Below, piece by piece: positions 21,334 through 31,921 of a DNA stretch of 64,000 nt. The stretch lies in assembly GCA_027475525.1 (NCBI GenBank), contig JAMWFC010000051.1, positions 558,001 through 622,000 on the forward strand. The letters are read 5' to 3'. The stretch is from Macrolepiota albuminosa (taxonomy: Eukaryota; Basidiomycota; Agaricomycetes; Agaricales; Agaricaceae). Position 1 is the first letter of the stretch. The number at the start of each line of letters is the position of its first letter. The notes under the pieces are model-generated. The model had not been told where the DNA came from. It did not search any database and was given only the letters and a program-made list of their open reading frames with translations. Both the position numbers and the translations under genes were made by a program.

Positions 21334-22187
21334 TGTTCTAAAGGGAGTGAGGAAGATAGGGAAGGAGCGGGTTGGACATACCTGTTGAAAGCTTTCCCTT
21401 GTTCTCCTTCCTCGTCTTTGGGTAGGCGCTTGAATGAAAGTTGATGCGATGACTAGTATGACAAGCAAGGACTTATAGATCGAACGATTTGGCGGACGAG
21501 AGCCAGGACAACTTCGTGCCAGGACAAGAGACCTTCCTTTACGGCTCGGGTGCGCACGAGACCTTGAATCAAGCAGAGACGGTCTCGGAGGAGTGGATCG
21601 TGGTCTTGAGAGAGGTGATCTCGAAGGACAGAGATGAGCTCGGAAGATGCAATGACGTGACATGGTAGGATCACGTGTGTAAAGTTGAAAGTTGATTTCA
21701 AAATTCGAATCAAATTCTAAATGAAAATCACAAAATTCATACCAAAATTGACAAATCCATTGTATAACTCACGAAATCAAAGGTGAAACTGGGTTCAATA
21801 CTTTTTGCCCAGTGCCACCCGGTATAATTGACGCCGCCCCTGGTAAAAAATGTCGGACATCTATTAATAACTGACTTATTACGGCGACTCTCTTTAAGAC
21901 TTTTTTACCCTTGCGAGCATTACTCTGGAACTATCCTCTCGTGTTCTACAAAGTAAACAGGCTCTACTGCGACAGTCGGTTGTTTGAGGACTCGAAGGAC
22001 CAGCCGAGTGGTCTTGATGGTCTCTGAGAATTAGTGGGTACCTGGGAAGCTTCCTGCAAATATTAGCTGAAAGGGGATTACTCAGGTATCGTGTTTGGGC
22101 ATCATATCAGATTGACTAGCTTGTGACAGCAGTCGGAAAAGAAACAACAGTTGCCCTGCGATCTGATAGCGCTCTCACCCCCTCCCA
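21334..22187. other. upstream region with an unassigned open segment
   Basis: A minus-strand open segment (21453-21713) encodes a helical stretch with SSELISVLRDHLSQDHDP and WHEVVLALVRQIVRS. It reads like protein but matches nothing I know, and no splice partners were identified. The rest (21720-22187) is AT-rich and probably holds the AMMECR1 promoter. Confidence 0.35.
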
Positions 22188-23037
22188 ATGTCCCTTCTCC
22201 CTTCCGATCCTGCTGCAGGCAGAATCATTCCGGAGTCGGGATCAGATGTCTGTCGTCCAGAGCACTGTTATCATGCTTTTGATGTCCTATACTGTGCTCT
22301 CACTAAAGCTCAGCCAATAGACCCCGAATTTCCCAATGAGAAATAGTAAGTCCTGGTCGTCCTCTTTTTTTACTTGGCATTCATATTGTGAACAAGCCCA
22401 CTGTTCGTTACATGGAACACTCGTTCATCGCGTCCAGAGCGCGCCCCGCGGCTGAGAGGTTGCATTGGAAGCTTTGAAGCGCTTCCGCTGTGGGACGGTG
22501 TGGCTGAGTACGCCCTCATCAGCGCGTTCAAAGATTCACGTTTTAGGAAAATCGATAAATCAGAACTAGAGTCATTGGAATGCTGGTACGTTGTTCTTCA
22601 GTTTTCGATGAGAGTTCGTCTTTCCTACGCCTTAAATTCTTTGGGACTTTAGTGTCTCTCTTCTTACAGACTTCGAGGATGCCTCGACTTATCTGGACTG
22701 GACTGTTGGTCTACATGGCATCCAAATCACTTTTTCTCATCCATCGTTGCTACTCGGTAACAGTATTTCCGAGGCACCATCCCCACTATCGTCTTCGCCC
22801 TACCTTCCCCGCTTGACGTCCAGACAGACATTTTCGGCGACTTACCTACCAGACGTTATCCCAGAACAGGGATGGGATAAGATTGAGGCAGTTGACAGCG
22901 CAATCAATAAGGCGGGTTGGACTGGGCGTATCACGGAAGACCTCCGGCGTAGTATCAAATTGCGTAGATACCAGAGCAAAGCATGCACAGTAAGTTGGGG
23001 CGAGTACGTCCAATGGCGTGAATCCCATTCATGCTAG
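22188..23037 (+). CDS. AMMECR1-domain protein
   Basis: Three exons, 22188-22345, 22397-22585 and 22653-23037, sum to 732 nt (243 residues), all in frame with GT-AG introns. The start Met (MSLLPSDPAAGRII) is the first in the frame. The conserved AMMECR1 core is clear: PLFVTWNTRS, LRGCIGSFEALPLWDGV, EYALISAFKDSRF, then VSLLTDFEDASTYLDW, GLHGIQITF, the proline-containing YLPDVIPEQGWDK, and LRRSIKLRRYQS close to the C-terminus. A serine-rich insertion (SEAPSPLSSSPYLPR) sits between the halves. The family is conserved from archaea to humans; its biochemical role is not established. The protein lacks signal or membrane segments. Confidence 0.93.
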
Positions 23038-23511
23038 CCAACTGGTTCACGATTACCTTACCACAACTCACCTGAGCCAACTGCAACTACAAATGTAATA
23101 TAGGATATACAGACAGATCTTGACTTTGGAAATGATAAAACTCAAGTAGTAGCATATTTGACTGACTGCATCCTGTCCGCCTCTGGGCACCAAGTATATA
23201 TAACGCCTGCTCACATTTCCAGACTTGAGGCTGTTCTTAGTGCCATTGATTGGCGGATTGCTAGCTTTGGACAACAGGCCTAAGGTCATTCGCCCTCGCT
23301 GCTTTTACTTTTCTACAGTCATCCAACACAGCAGAGATGAGCGCAACGTTGCTTGTTTCTCAGACTCAACTTTTCCTTCAGTGAGTTCTTCATAAGTTTC
23401 ATTCCATCTTCTTTCATTTTGTTCAAACCCTGGTCCCCGAGGGAGACTCTGAGAACATGTAATATTCAGTCTTCTGACTCATCTACCTTGTACGGAAATC
23501 AGATCGCCATT
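23038..23511. other. convergent intergenic region
   Basis: This lies between the AMMECR1 stop and the stop of the PPR-like gene. Both genes end here, so it holds their 3' ends. No other feature was recognised. Confidence 0.5.
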
Positions 23512-25713
23512 CTACGTCTCTGCGAAAAGCCACGTCCTTATGTTGTGCAGCCTATGGTTCGGGCCAATCGTAAACTTGCCAAACCTCCCCTCTACTTTTC
23601 TCCACACGTCACGTATCAATTCCTTATCATCGTTGCTGGTAATCTGGAACGCCACAATGAGCCAGTAGGCAGCCGATGGCCCCACCTCTACAGTTGGAGG
23701 CATGCTCATGAATAGGTCGAAGACCTGTTGAAGGTTATTCAGAGTCCACTCCTTGGCTGAATCAGCATCTCGTTTCAGCCGAGCTGCAGAACCGTCTTTA
23801 TGAGGCTTTGCATGACGGCGGAAACCAAGAAATAGTGCGCGGAAAATGGCGGCGGTAGGTCGATAGAGAAAGGGTTTGAGCACGCCATCAGCATCACGAG
23901 TAAGGAAAGCTCCACGTTCAGTGTTCGGAGCGTTCAACATATCCGCGAAAACCGTCAGCGCACCAGAAAGGTGCCCATGATATGCCATAATTTGGATCAG
24001 GCTTACATATGTGACCTCATTAGGGACGAGATAGTTCGGCACGACAATGAATTCTTCCATCTTCAGCTGGCGGTGGTATTCTTCCAAGCGATTAGTCTCT
24101 CCTTCAACATCGCTGAGGTCCGCTGTGAGATTGTGCTTGAGCAACCGATAGATCATTGTGACAATATCCAGACGTTGATTCTGGCTATACGCCCACAGAA
24201 GCGCGTTGATCCCGTCCAAACCCAACTCCATCTTTTCTTTTTCAAGCTTCAACAGTGTCGAGCGCACCGCTCCAGGTTGACTTGTGGCTGAAAAGTATGG
24301 TATCAATGCAAGATGAGTGAACCTGTTCGGAGGTATTCCAGAACGTTCCAACAAAACCTTCGCATGGTGCAAACATTTCGGGTCCTTTGTCCTCGCAGCA
24401 ATCCCAAGTAATGTCGTATAAGTATAAATATCCGGTTCCACAGACTCTGCCGTTGTCTCGTCTTCAACTATGCCAGACCCCAAATTCAGCGCAAGCGTAG
24501 TCCCCGGCGCACGACCCTCTTTCATATCACGAAAGAAACTAAGTGCCATTTCATAATGCCTGACTAGCGTCTTCCGCCAGCCGCGGCCTGCAGCATCAAT
24601 GAGGGTATTCCACTCGTGGATATACACTTTACCACCAGTAGACCTAACCCGCTGAAGGATCTCCAATAGGCGAGTATACTCGGTAGACGCTCTGGGACGA
24701 TCTCGAGCGATAAGCCGCACCATACGATGCAGAACGGCAAGGCGCACAGGTACATTGCATTCATTGAGTGTCATGTACGCGTTCCACGCGTCATCGGCGG
24801 AGGGAGTTTCATGAAGAATAAACCAAGAGCGTCGAACCTGGTCATTCTCGCCAAATGGACGTGGTAATGGAGGCACACTAATTGGTTGAATAGGAAGAGG
24901 TCGCCATGTACGGCCCATATGGTGAGGAGACTGTGCGGTGATATGTAGCGTCTGCTCCTCTCGTGTTTCGATGGTGGATGAAGTGTATTCGGTAGTTTTG
25001 GTGCGCGACTTCGCGACTATCTGGCGGACGTGACTCGTTCGAGACGTCGAAGCCATTGTTGGCGTGATATCTGTCTTTGTTGTCGACTTCTCGGTGCATG
25101 ATGCCGAAGGAGGATTTCGAGAAGCGGCGGGGGATCTGCATAAAGATTTCCGGTCTTCGCAGACAGCTTCGACATCGACGACCTTTTTTCGTGACAGTGG
25201 TTTCTGCAGAGGAAGAGACACAACAGACACAAGAGTCTGTACGTGGGAACGGGGTATAGGTTTGGGTTCTCCAGGGACGCGTCGTCGCTGCGAATATTCC
25301 AAGCCTTCCTGATGAGCAGCTTCTCGAGAGGAATGACGGGAGACAGAAGGGAATTTCTGTATGGTAGGACATGACGGCGCGAAAGCAACATGATTCACTC
25401 CTTCGCTGCGGAATGGCCGTCCGGGAATTCGGCTGCCAAACCTCGTTGCGTCTTTTATCATCGACCTTCCTCTGTGTATACCAACATGCGGCGTTTCTAC
25501 AGACTGGATGGAGTATTGATCGTGACCTTTTTCTGCAACAATGTCGTCTGACATGCTCTGTTCGTCCTTGGATTTCGCACTTTTTAATAATTCTACAGCG
25601 CTTTCGTTGGGTACTGGAGCAGCTTTCATCCCTGAGGACATGGTTCGAATTAGCATGGCACGACATTCCTGTGATTGGGCTGACCAGCATCCCAGCGAGG
25701 ACGCTCTCAGCAT
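23512..25713 (-). CDS. pentatricopeptide-repeat-like protein, probably mitochondrial
   Basis: A single uninterrupted minus-strand frame of 733 residues. The N-terminus (MLRASSLGCWSAQSQECRAM) is basic and lacks acidic residues, consistent with a mitochondrial targeting peptide. The first 280 residues are low-complexity and basic. From about residue 300 helical pairs spaced like PPR units appear, including PDIYTYTTLLGIAARTKD, RFTHLALIPYFSATSQPG, INALLWAYSQNQRLD and NEVTYVSLIQIMAYHGHLSG. PPR proteins bind organellar RNA and act in mitochondrial RNA processing or translation. Fungal PPR proteins are usually few and divergent, so the exact role is open. It is divergently placed from nothing obvious: upstream is the 3' end of RPL3. 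Confidence 0.75.
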   Translation of the reverse strand: MLRASSLGCWSAQSQECRAMLIRTMSSGMKAAPVPNESAVELLKSAKSKDEQSMSDDIVAEKGHDQYSIQSVETPHVGIHRGRSMIKDATRFGSRIPGRPFRSEGVNHVAFAPSCPTIQKFPSVSRHSSREAAHQEGLEYSQRRRVPGEPKPIPRSHVQTLVSVVSLPLQKPLSRKKVVDVEAVCEDRKSLCRSPAASRNPPSASCTEKSTTKTDITPTMASTSRTSHVRQIVAKSRTKTTEYTSSTIETREEQTLHITAQSPHHMGRTWRPLPIQPISVPPLPRPFGENDQVRRSWFILHETPSADDAWNAYMTLNECNVPVRLAVLHRMVRLIARDRPRASTEYTRLLEILQRVRSTGGKVYIHEWNTLIDAAGRGWRKTLVRHYEMALSFFRDMKEGRAPGTTLALNLGSGIVEDETTAESVEPDIYTYTTLLGIAARTKDPKCLHHAKVLLERSGIPPNRFTHLALIPYFSATSQPGAVRSTLLKLEKEKMELGLDGINALLWAYSQNQRLDIVTMIYRLLKHNLTADLSDVEGETNRLEEYHRQLKMEEFIVVPNYLVPNEVTYVSLIQIMAYHGHLSGALTVFADMLNAPNTERGAFLTRDADGVLKPFLYRPTAAIFRALFLGFRRHAKPHKDGSAARLKRDADSAKEWTLNNLQQVFDLFMSMPPTVEVGPSAAYWLIVAFQITSNDDKELIRDVWRKVEGRFGKFTIGPNHRLHNIRTWLFAET

Positions 25714-26061
25714 AAGCAGTCATCCTGAGCAAATTAGAACATGAGCTGGCTGAAAGATGAAGAAACATTGATAATTAATGCTCACCGCGACTTTCACAGG
25801 ACCAAACGACGAAGGGAACGTCGTGCGACGCGTCGACCAAACTCTTGACGCCCGTGATCCCTCAATAACTTGAAAAAATTAATCGCTGGCACAAATTCCC
25901 ACACTTCCGATCACTTGAACCACGAAAATCATCGTAAGGCATGCGCCATCATTAAACATTTCACATTCAGTTCCATGAACATATGCATTTGTATATGTAA
26001 TAGGTATGTCACAGTATGACAGTAGAGAAAACAAGCAGGAAGGATAGTACAGGAACAGCAA
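25714..26061. other. intergenic region between PPR-like gene start and RPL3 stop
   Basis: 348 bp containing the promoter of the PPR-like gene and the 3' end of RPL3. No other feature was recognised. Confidence 0.5.
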
Positions 26062-27573
26062 TCAAGCCCGGGCCTTGAGCGTTCCCAAGAACGCGGCCTT
26101 TTCTTCGACAGTTTGGAATGAACCGTGCTGAAAATCGATGAACTCAATGAGCAAATCAACGTTGACGATAGAAAAACACGTACTCCGAACTTCGACGAGG
26201 TATCGATGAACTTGAGCTGCACTTTCTCCAAGTCACGACGAGAAGTGTGAACCATGAGCGACTTGCGAATGGTGATAACACGTTTCTTGGTTCCTGGGAC
26301 AGAGCCCTTGAGCATGAGGAAGTCGTTCTTCACAATACCGTAGTGAGGGAAGCCGCCAAGAGGTGTGATAGTTTTCTTGGTAATGTCAGATTCGGTCGAC
26401 GCATTAGCCTCGTCAGCACCAGAACCGATACGGTAAATCTTCTTGTTGAGTTCTGTACGGTGGTGGTAACCGTCTAGTGAAGAGAACGCATTGATCTTTG
26501 GAATTCGCAGAAGGAAAACAAAAATAACGTACTCTGACCAGCACGGGCAACAGAAAACATGACACTGGAAGGATGCCATGCACCGATACAAGCAACCTTG
26601 CGGAGACCCTTGTGTGTCTTCCTGGGAAGCTTCTTGGTACCCCAACGGTGGGTAACGCCCTCAAATCCATGACCTTTGGTCACAGCAATAACATCGACAA
26701 CCTCATCCTGCTCGAAGACCGAGCCGACCTCAACAGGCTTCTCAAACAAGCCGTGCGCGAACTCGACCTTGTCCGCAACAGAACCACCATTCACCTGGAT
26801 CTCCATAAGATGGGCCTTCTTCTGGCTGAGGCCGGTCTTGCGGATCTGAGTGTGCGCAAGAACACGAACGACAGTGCAGTATTTACGGATGCGCTCAAGC
26901 TCACGGGCAACGGATTTGCCGCCATCTTCAGCGTGCTTCTTGGCGTAGCGGGTGAAAGCCTTCTTCTTTGACCGGTACCAGTTCTTGTAGAAGCGACGCT
27001 TAACCTCATCGGACAGATGGGAAGCCCACACGGTGGTAAGTGTGCGGAGGCCACGGGGAGTCTCAACATATCCAACGACACCAACGACAATGAGAGGGGG
27101 GGTTTCGATGACGGTGACAGCCTCGACAACCTCACGTTTGTGCATCTCTGGAAACCAAGGTTATCACCATCCTTGTATATCACATATTCGAAAAAAAACG
27201 CACTGGATCCAGGACGGTCAAGATCACGGACAACGTGAGTCATACCGGCCTTGTAACCCATGGTGGCAGTCAAATGCACAGGTTTCTTGGGATCATCCTG
27301 AATGGACAATTTCAAAATCAATATCAGCTCTGTCGTTTCCCATAAACTAATTTATCTTATACCTTGGGGAAGGACTTGACCTTTCCACGGTGACGAGCGG
27401 CCCTCTTTCTTGGAAGGAAACCAAGGTTACCGTGACGAGGAGCTTCGTACTAGAAAGTGAACAGGTCTAAATTTTGCACGACAAAGGCAGTCAGGCCTAA
27501 CGAACCTTACGGTGACTGGAGGATCCATCAGTGAAAGTATCATAAATTAGACATAAAAAAATACAAACCTCAT
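26062..27573 (-). CDS. RPL3: 60S ribosomal protein L3 (uL3)
   Basis: Seven exons, 27569-27573, 27506-27515, 27363-27449, 27204-27297, 26533-27147, 26184-26473 and 26062-26127, sum to 1167 nt (388 residues), the normal eukaryotic length. The protein starts [20 protein letters not shown] and ends FLGTLKARA. Diagnostic segments include [36 protein letters not shown], the basic [19 protein letters not shown], and the W-finger region [20 protein letters not shown] with IGAWHP. L3 folds next to the peptidyl-transferase centre of the large subunit. The first exon is only 5 nt (ATGAG) and the second only 10 nt, so the reading frame begins across two introns, a common regulatory layout in ribosomal protein genes of this group. 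The intron density near the 5' end contrasts with a 615-nt central exon. Confidence 0.97.
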
Positions 27574-29605
27574 CTTGAAGGATCTTGAGGGGGACGAGGG
27601 GAATGTTGAGCGGCGTAATTTCGATTCGCTCACTGACGCGTCGGCAAACTCCGGACGGTGGCTTCTTGTACTGTACAGTTGCTCTCACGAAGTCTGCCAA
27701 ACATTGTCTATTTGCCATTGCCAATCATTCTCGCGGAACGCTCATTGGGACAACACCGTCCGCACACATTACCTTTATGTCTTTCAACAGCTTACACCAT
27801 CTTATGTACTTCTTTCCAAAATAGACATAGCTTTGTTAGCCACTGCCTTCAGTCAAGGGCCATTTAGATCATTTTAATTCAACACATGATATCAATGAGT
27901 ATCAAAGTATGGTGGTATTTAGTGGCAGATGGCTAAGTGAATATAAGAAAAAAAGATTCACTCCTGCTTACAAGTATGACTAGTATGTATATATGGAGGG
28001 TTACAATAATATTATGAATTTGCATTGTTGATGAGATGAGATCCAACTCATGCTCAGTGCAAAAAGCAGCAATTTTAGTGCCTAGTCTTAGTGCTTGATT
28101 ACTAGCTTTTTAGCATTTATTTTGGTTGTACAATAACAGCTAAAAATATTATACTTGAGACTGGTCTCAAGTTGTACAGTGAGCTGTAGCATGAGATATA
28201 ACCCTTTGAGATAAACTGTTTAAATAACTTTCACTTATATATTTCTAGAACTCTGCCAGGATTCAATCTCATTATTATGCTCAACACATTAGCACTAAGT
28301 ATCCATTGCTATTAAGAGTGCTTAGCTATTTTTAGATATTATTATTATATTTAATGCTACTATTCCAAGCAAATGTCCAAGCAATAGACTAAAGTCATTA
28401 TGAGCCTGAAAGAATGCAGCCTTGATCAATAAGGAGACCATCTCCATGTGTTCTTAGAAAGACTCATCTTTTAAAGAAAATCAGAAAATAATGAGACAAT
28501 GTCAAATACATCAAACAATAAAGATGAAGAGAAAGAACTGATAAACTTACATCAGCAAAAAAACAGAACTTCTAGTGTCTAAAAGATAAAAGTTATTCAA
28601 TACCTGTAAATGCAGACTTGCAGGACCAAGTAGTAGTTCTTATCATCTCAGAACTTTTTGATAACATCAAGAGCCTGAAGAGGCAGTGCCAGATAGCACT
28701 CTTAAGATATAATAGAAGACAGAATAGGACCTCATCAAAGCACATCAAGTAGCCAAAGCAGCTCAAGCATCAGGGCGGGGGGGAGCATTGACCTCTTCTT
28801 GTTGGAGTAACATTCAACATCTACCTTAACAAGCCAGGTCTCAATTCCATTTATCATATGTTTCCTTTTGCCTTTTTCATACATATTTTATTGTTTTTCT
28901 CACTGACCTTGTTGTCACAATCCTTTATACCTCTGCACATGCCTGACAATGCCATCACTTTGCTTATCACTGTACTTATATTTTGTTTCTTACATACTGC
29001 CCACCTCAGATGTTAGTAAACTGTTTTTTTATTTTAGTCTATCACTTCTACCTCCAACTACTTTTGTAACAGCCATTGCTATAAAAACCAGGACTCTACC
29101 ATACTTTGTCATTCCCTGGCTGTTGAAAAGAGCTGTGCAGCACATTTCTATGAGAAAACCTGCAGCTCTGCTCATCAAGCCCTTGAATGGTCTGACAATA
29201 AAAAATGGCATGAAAGCCAGATCCACACATCTTCACAAATGGGTACACTGAAATCCAAGTGCAGTTGGAGACCACTCAACAAGAGTGTGCTAGATTGTAA
29301 GGGCTTTCTAACCCAGTCATGGCAGCATATCATTCAAATGGTATGGCATCGACTCTCGAAGTCCGATCGGAGAATGGCTCAATCGATGTTTGTTGTTCAT
29401 GATTTCGTCAAGATCCTCAACCAATGATGCAGTAGTTCCAACTGGTTTGACGTGTTTCGGGCAAAACATTTCATGCCCACGCAGCTTTCCGTCGAGCCGC
29501 GTGACCGGCTCTTCAGCTCTGATATTTACGTATTTGCTCTCATGATAGTCTCATCAGGACAAACTATTCCGAGGTTATCAACCCATCGAACAGGAACATT
29601 CAACC
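27574..29605. other. AT-rich, transposon-like region
   Basis: About 2 kb with low GC. At 28777-28790 a G-rich purine run (GGGCGGGGGGGAGC) precedes TGACC and TGTTGG motifs, as at the 3' end of a Copia-type element, but no reverse transcriptase is present. At 29055-29330 a + frame encodes a cysteine-rich segment (CYKNQDSTILCHSLAVEKSC and CAAHFYEKTC) that is probably a transposon remnant. The last part is the promoter of the next gene. Confidence 0.35.
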
Positions 29606-31141
29606 ATGCCTTTTGCCGTTTCCTACGATCCCAACGCTCCAAGCGAACAACCAGTGCCCCTGCCTTCGGCGCCTCTGCTTATTATCAGCGAAACCGAAGT
29701 GGTGCAACCCCCTTTGACACGTCGGGGAACAGGCCCAGGTCTTATCCTTGTCTTGCCTGATCCGAGGGACCTCGACATTCGAAAAGAGGGTCCGAAACCT
29801 CTTGATCCGGAGCCCGTCCAGAAATGGGCCGAAGAGGGATTCGCAGTCTCAGCGATCACTCCAAGTTCTTCAGATTGGTCTTTCGAGAATTCGCTCAAGA
29901 GGAGCATTGATGCCTTGCTGGGCTTGAATGAACTTGACACTCGCGCTAAGTTTGCCGTCATAGGTACACAAGCACTATTGAGCCTATCAAATACTTTTTT
30001 AGTTTGATTTTTAGTATATGATCCAAAGTTCGTCAATTCTATCGTTCCAGTCATAGCTGAAGATCACCGAATCGTGGCTCTCGTCGTTTTTGGAAGTCCA
30101 CTGAGCGAGATTCTGTCTATTCCTACTCTGATACATCTGGTACATGGAAGCGAAACCCCCGAAGCATCTTCCTCCAATATCACCTTTCACACTTATACAG
30201 GTTCTTCGCCACACTTTGTTCTTCCACAGGTCTCCAAGTATGATCCAGGCAGCGCGGCCCTTGCTCATAGCCGATCTCTTGTCTTTTTAAGGAAGTGGCT
30301 AGGCGGGCCGATATTTGATCTTGAAGCTATCTGGGAGGAGCACACTTACTTCGAGTTTGAGGACAGGAGTGTTGCAAAGACAATGGGGACCATGGTGGTC
30401 TGTCTACTCTTCATCCTGATAAAACAACGCTCTGAAACATAGTCGTTAGGCCGAACCATACGTCAATCATGTTCCGACTGTAAGTCTTCTCCTTCACAGT
30501 TCCAATTTTTGCAAATAGGTCTTATATCATGGTAGATGACAGGTGGCGTCGGTCGCGAAAATCTTACAGTTTTTTATCGTGATCACTTCATTTTTTCGTC
30601 AGTCATCCTTACATTATCAGAACTGCATTGACGACTCGTTTTGTAGCAACCCGCAAGACGTCAAAATGCAAGCAGTTTCGCGAACAGTTGGCCCAGACCG
30701 GGTCGTTGGTACGTGAGCACCTGAAAAATGGCGTGTCTTCTCACGGCTTTTCTTCCCAGATGAATTCATCTGTAACTTCACACACGACAGGACCGTAGAT
30801 TGGCTACTCCCAGGCGTCCCTCCCAGCGGGAAGAAACTAACGATTCCAATGATGGCTGTGGTCAACATTCGCGGAGACCGATTGTATCACGGTAGCTACT
30901 CACCTGGTTTTCCAATATATCCACTCTTATGTAAAAACTATCAGAGCACATTTGGTGGGACCAGGCAACGGCGCTTCGCCAGGCTGGCATTCTACCCACT
31001 CACCTCCCATATCCCACACCAGATGGAAGCAAGAGACTCCGCCTACCCGTGGCTGGAACTGAAAGTGCAGCCATGCTAGCAGATGAGGCAAACGGGGAAA
31101 GCAACATAATGTTCGGAAATGATTGGGGCCTTCAGGATTAA
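29606..31141 (+). CDS. carboxymethylenebutenolidase-like protein with C-terminal SnoaL/NTF2-like domain
   Basis: Seven exons, 29606-29963, 30015-30397, 30450-30479, 30536-30597, 30647-30708, 30760-30891 and 30945-31141, sum to 1224 nt (407 residues) and keep frame at every junction. The N-terminal half resembles fungal dienelactone-hydrolase-like proteins (GLILVLPDPRDLDIRKEG, VQKWAEEGFAVSAITP, IVALVVFGSP), but the usual nucleophile motif is not evident, so catalysis is doubtful. The C-terminal half is a SnoaL/NTF2-like fold: AEPYVNHVPTMTGGVG, FYRDHFIF, SRTVGPDRVVDEFIC, LLPGVPPSGKKLTIPMMA, RGDRLYHEHIWWDQ. This fused arrangement is common in fungi; the substrate is unknown. A 77-bp duplication overlaps the final codons, and the true stop lies in its first copy. 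Confidence 0.82.
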
Positions 31142-31249
31142 CTAGTAATCTGTATACCCTTATCAGCAGAGGGGAAAGCAACATAATGTTCGGAAATGAT
31201 TGGGGCCTTCAGGATTAACTAGTAATCTGTATACCCTTATCAGCAGAGG
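31094..31249. repeat. 77-bp period tandem duplication (31094-31170, 31171-31247)
   Basis: Two perfect copies; identity runs 2 bases beyond the unit. Confidence 0.9.
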
Positions 31250-31921
31250 AGCAAAGTCGCACCGCCTTTTCCGATACGAAACTTGGGGTCTGATTAATTT
31301 ACTTAAGGCTTACCCATGCCTTACAGGTTCCGTGTCTAATAAAATGCGGACCTCTTGAACTCTAGTAGAATAACTTACTACTCACCATGGTACGATCAAC
31401 GCCCCAGAAGCTAATTCACTGACTTCTTTCGTGCCCCCGAGCACTGCTTTATTAACCCACCTTTCAGTACGATCAACGCCCCAGAAGCTAATTCACTGAC
31501 TTCTTTCGTGCCCCCGAGCACTGCTTTATTAACCCACCTTTCAGTATTTGTATACTCAGGGGAAGAACCACTTCCAGTAATTCCTCGAGCTCAACTCTAC
31601 GTATGAAGTAGTGTCAGAGAAATCAGGCGCTCCGCCGTCCACGTTGTTCTCGTCGGGTGTGACCTAGTTAAGTTGACTAACTAACTGAAAAAGTCGAGAC
31701 CCGATTCCCGATTATATTGCATAGTCTGGCCCACATCGACCGCGTCTGGCCTGGGGTGAGGAATCGAGCTAGTAAACTTATTCAGACAAGGCACACACAA
31801 CTTACCTGGTACTCCCCTCCTCGATAAGGACTTACCATAAGAATTGATCAACCAAGAACTTGACACCCCGCCCAGTGTAACGAGAAGAACCCGACTAAAT
31901 GAAGGATAAATTGGGATGAAA
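31142..31921. other. convergent intergenic region
   Basis: This lies between the stops of the SnoaL-type gene and bystin. It contains two 77-bp duplications and no recognisable gene. Confidence 0.5.
31390..31546. repeat. 77-bp period tandem duplication (31390-31466, 31467-31543)
   Basis: Two perfect copies in intergenic DNA; identity extends 3 bases further. Confidence 0.9.

Noticed and set aside
24878..25768. Long antisense open frame of about 296 codons overlapping the start of the PPR-like gene
   Set aside because: It shares strand and bases with the 733-residue PPR-like frame, has no domain and a composition typical of a shifted frame.
27585..27877. Plus-strand frames upstream of RPL3
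   Set aside because: They overlap the RPL3 promoter and 5' leader and show no conserved motif.
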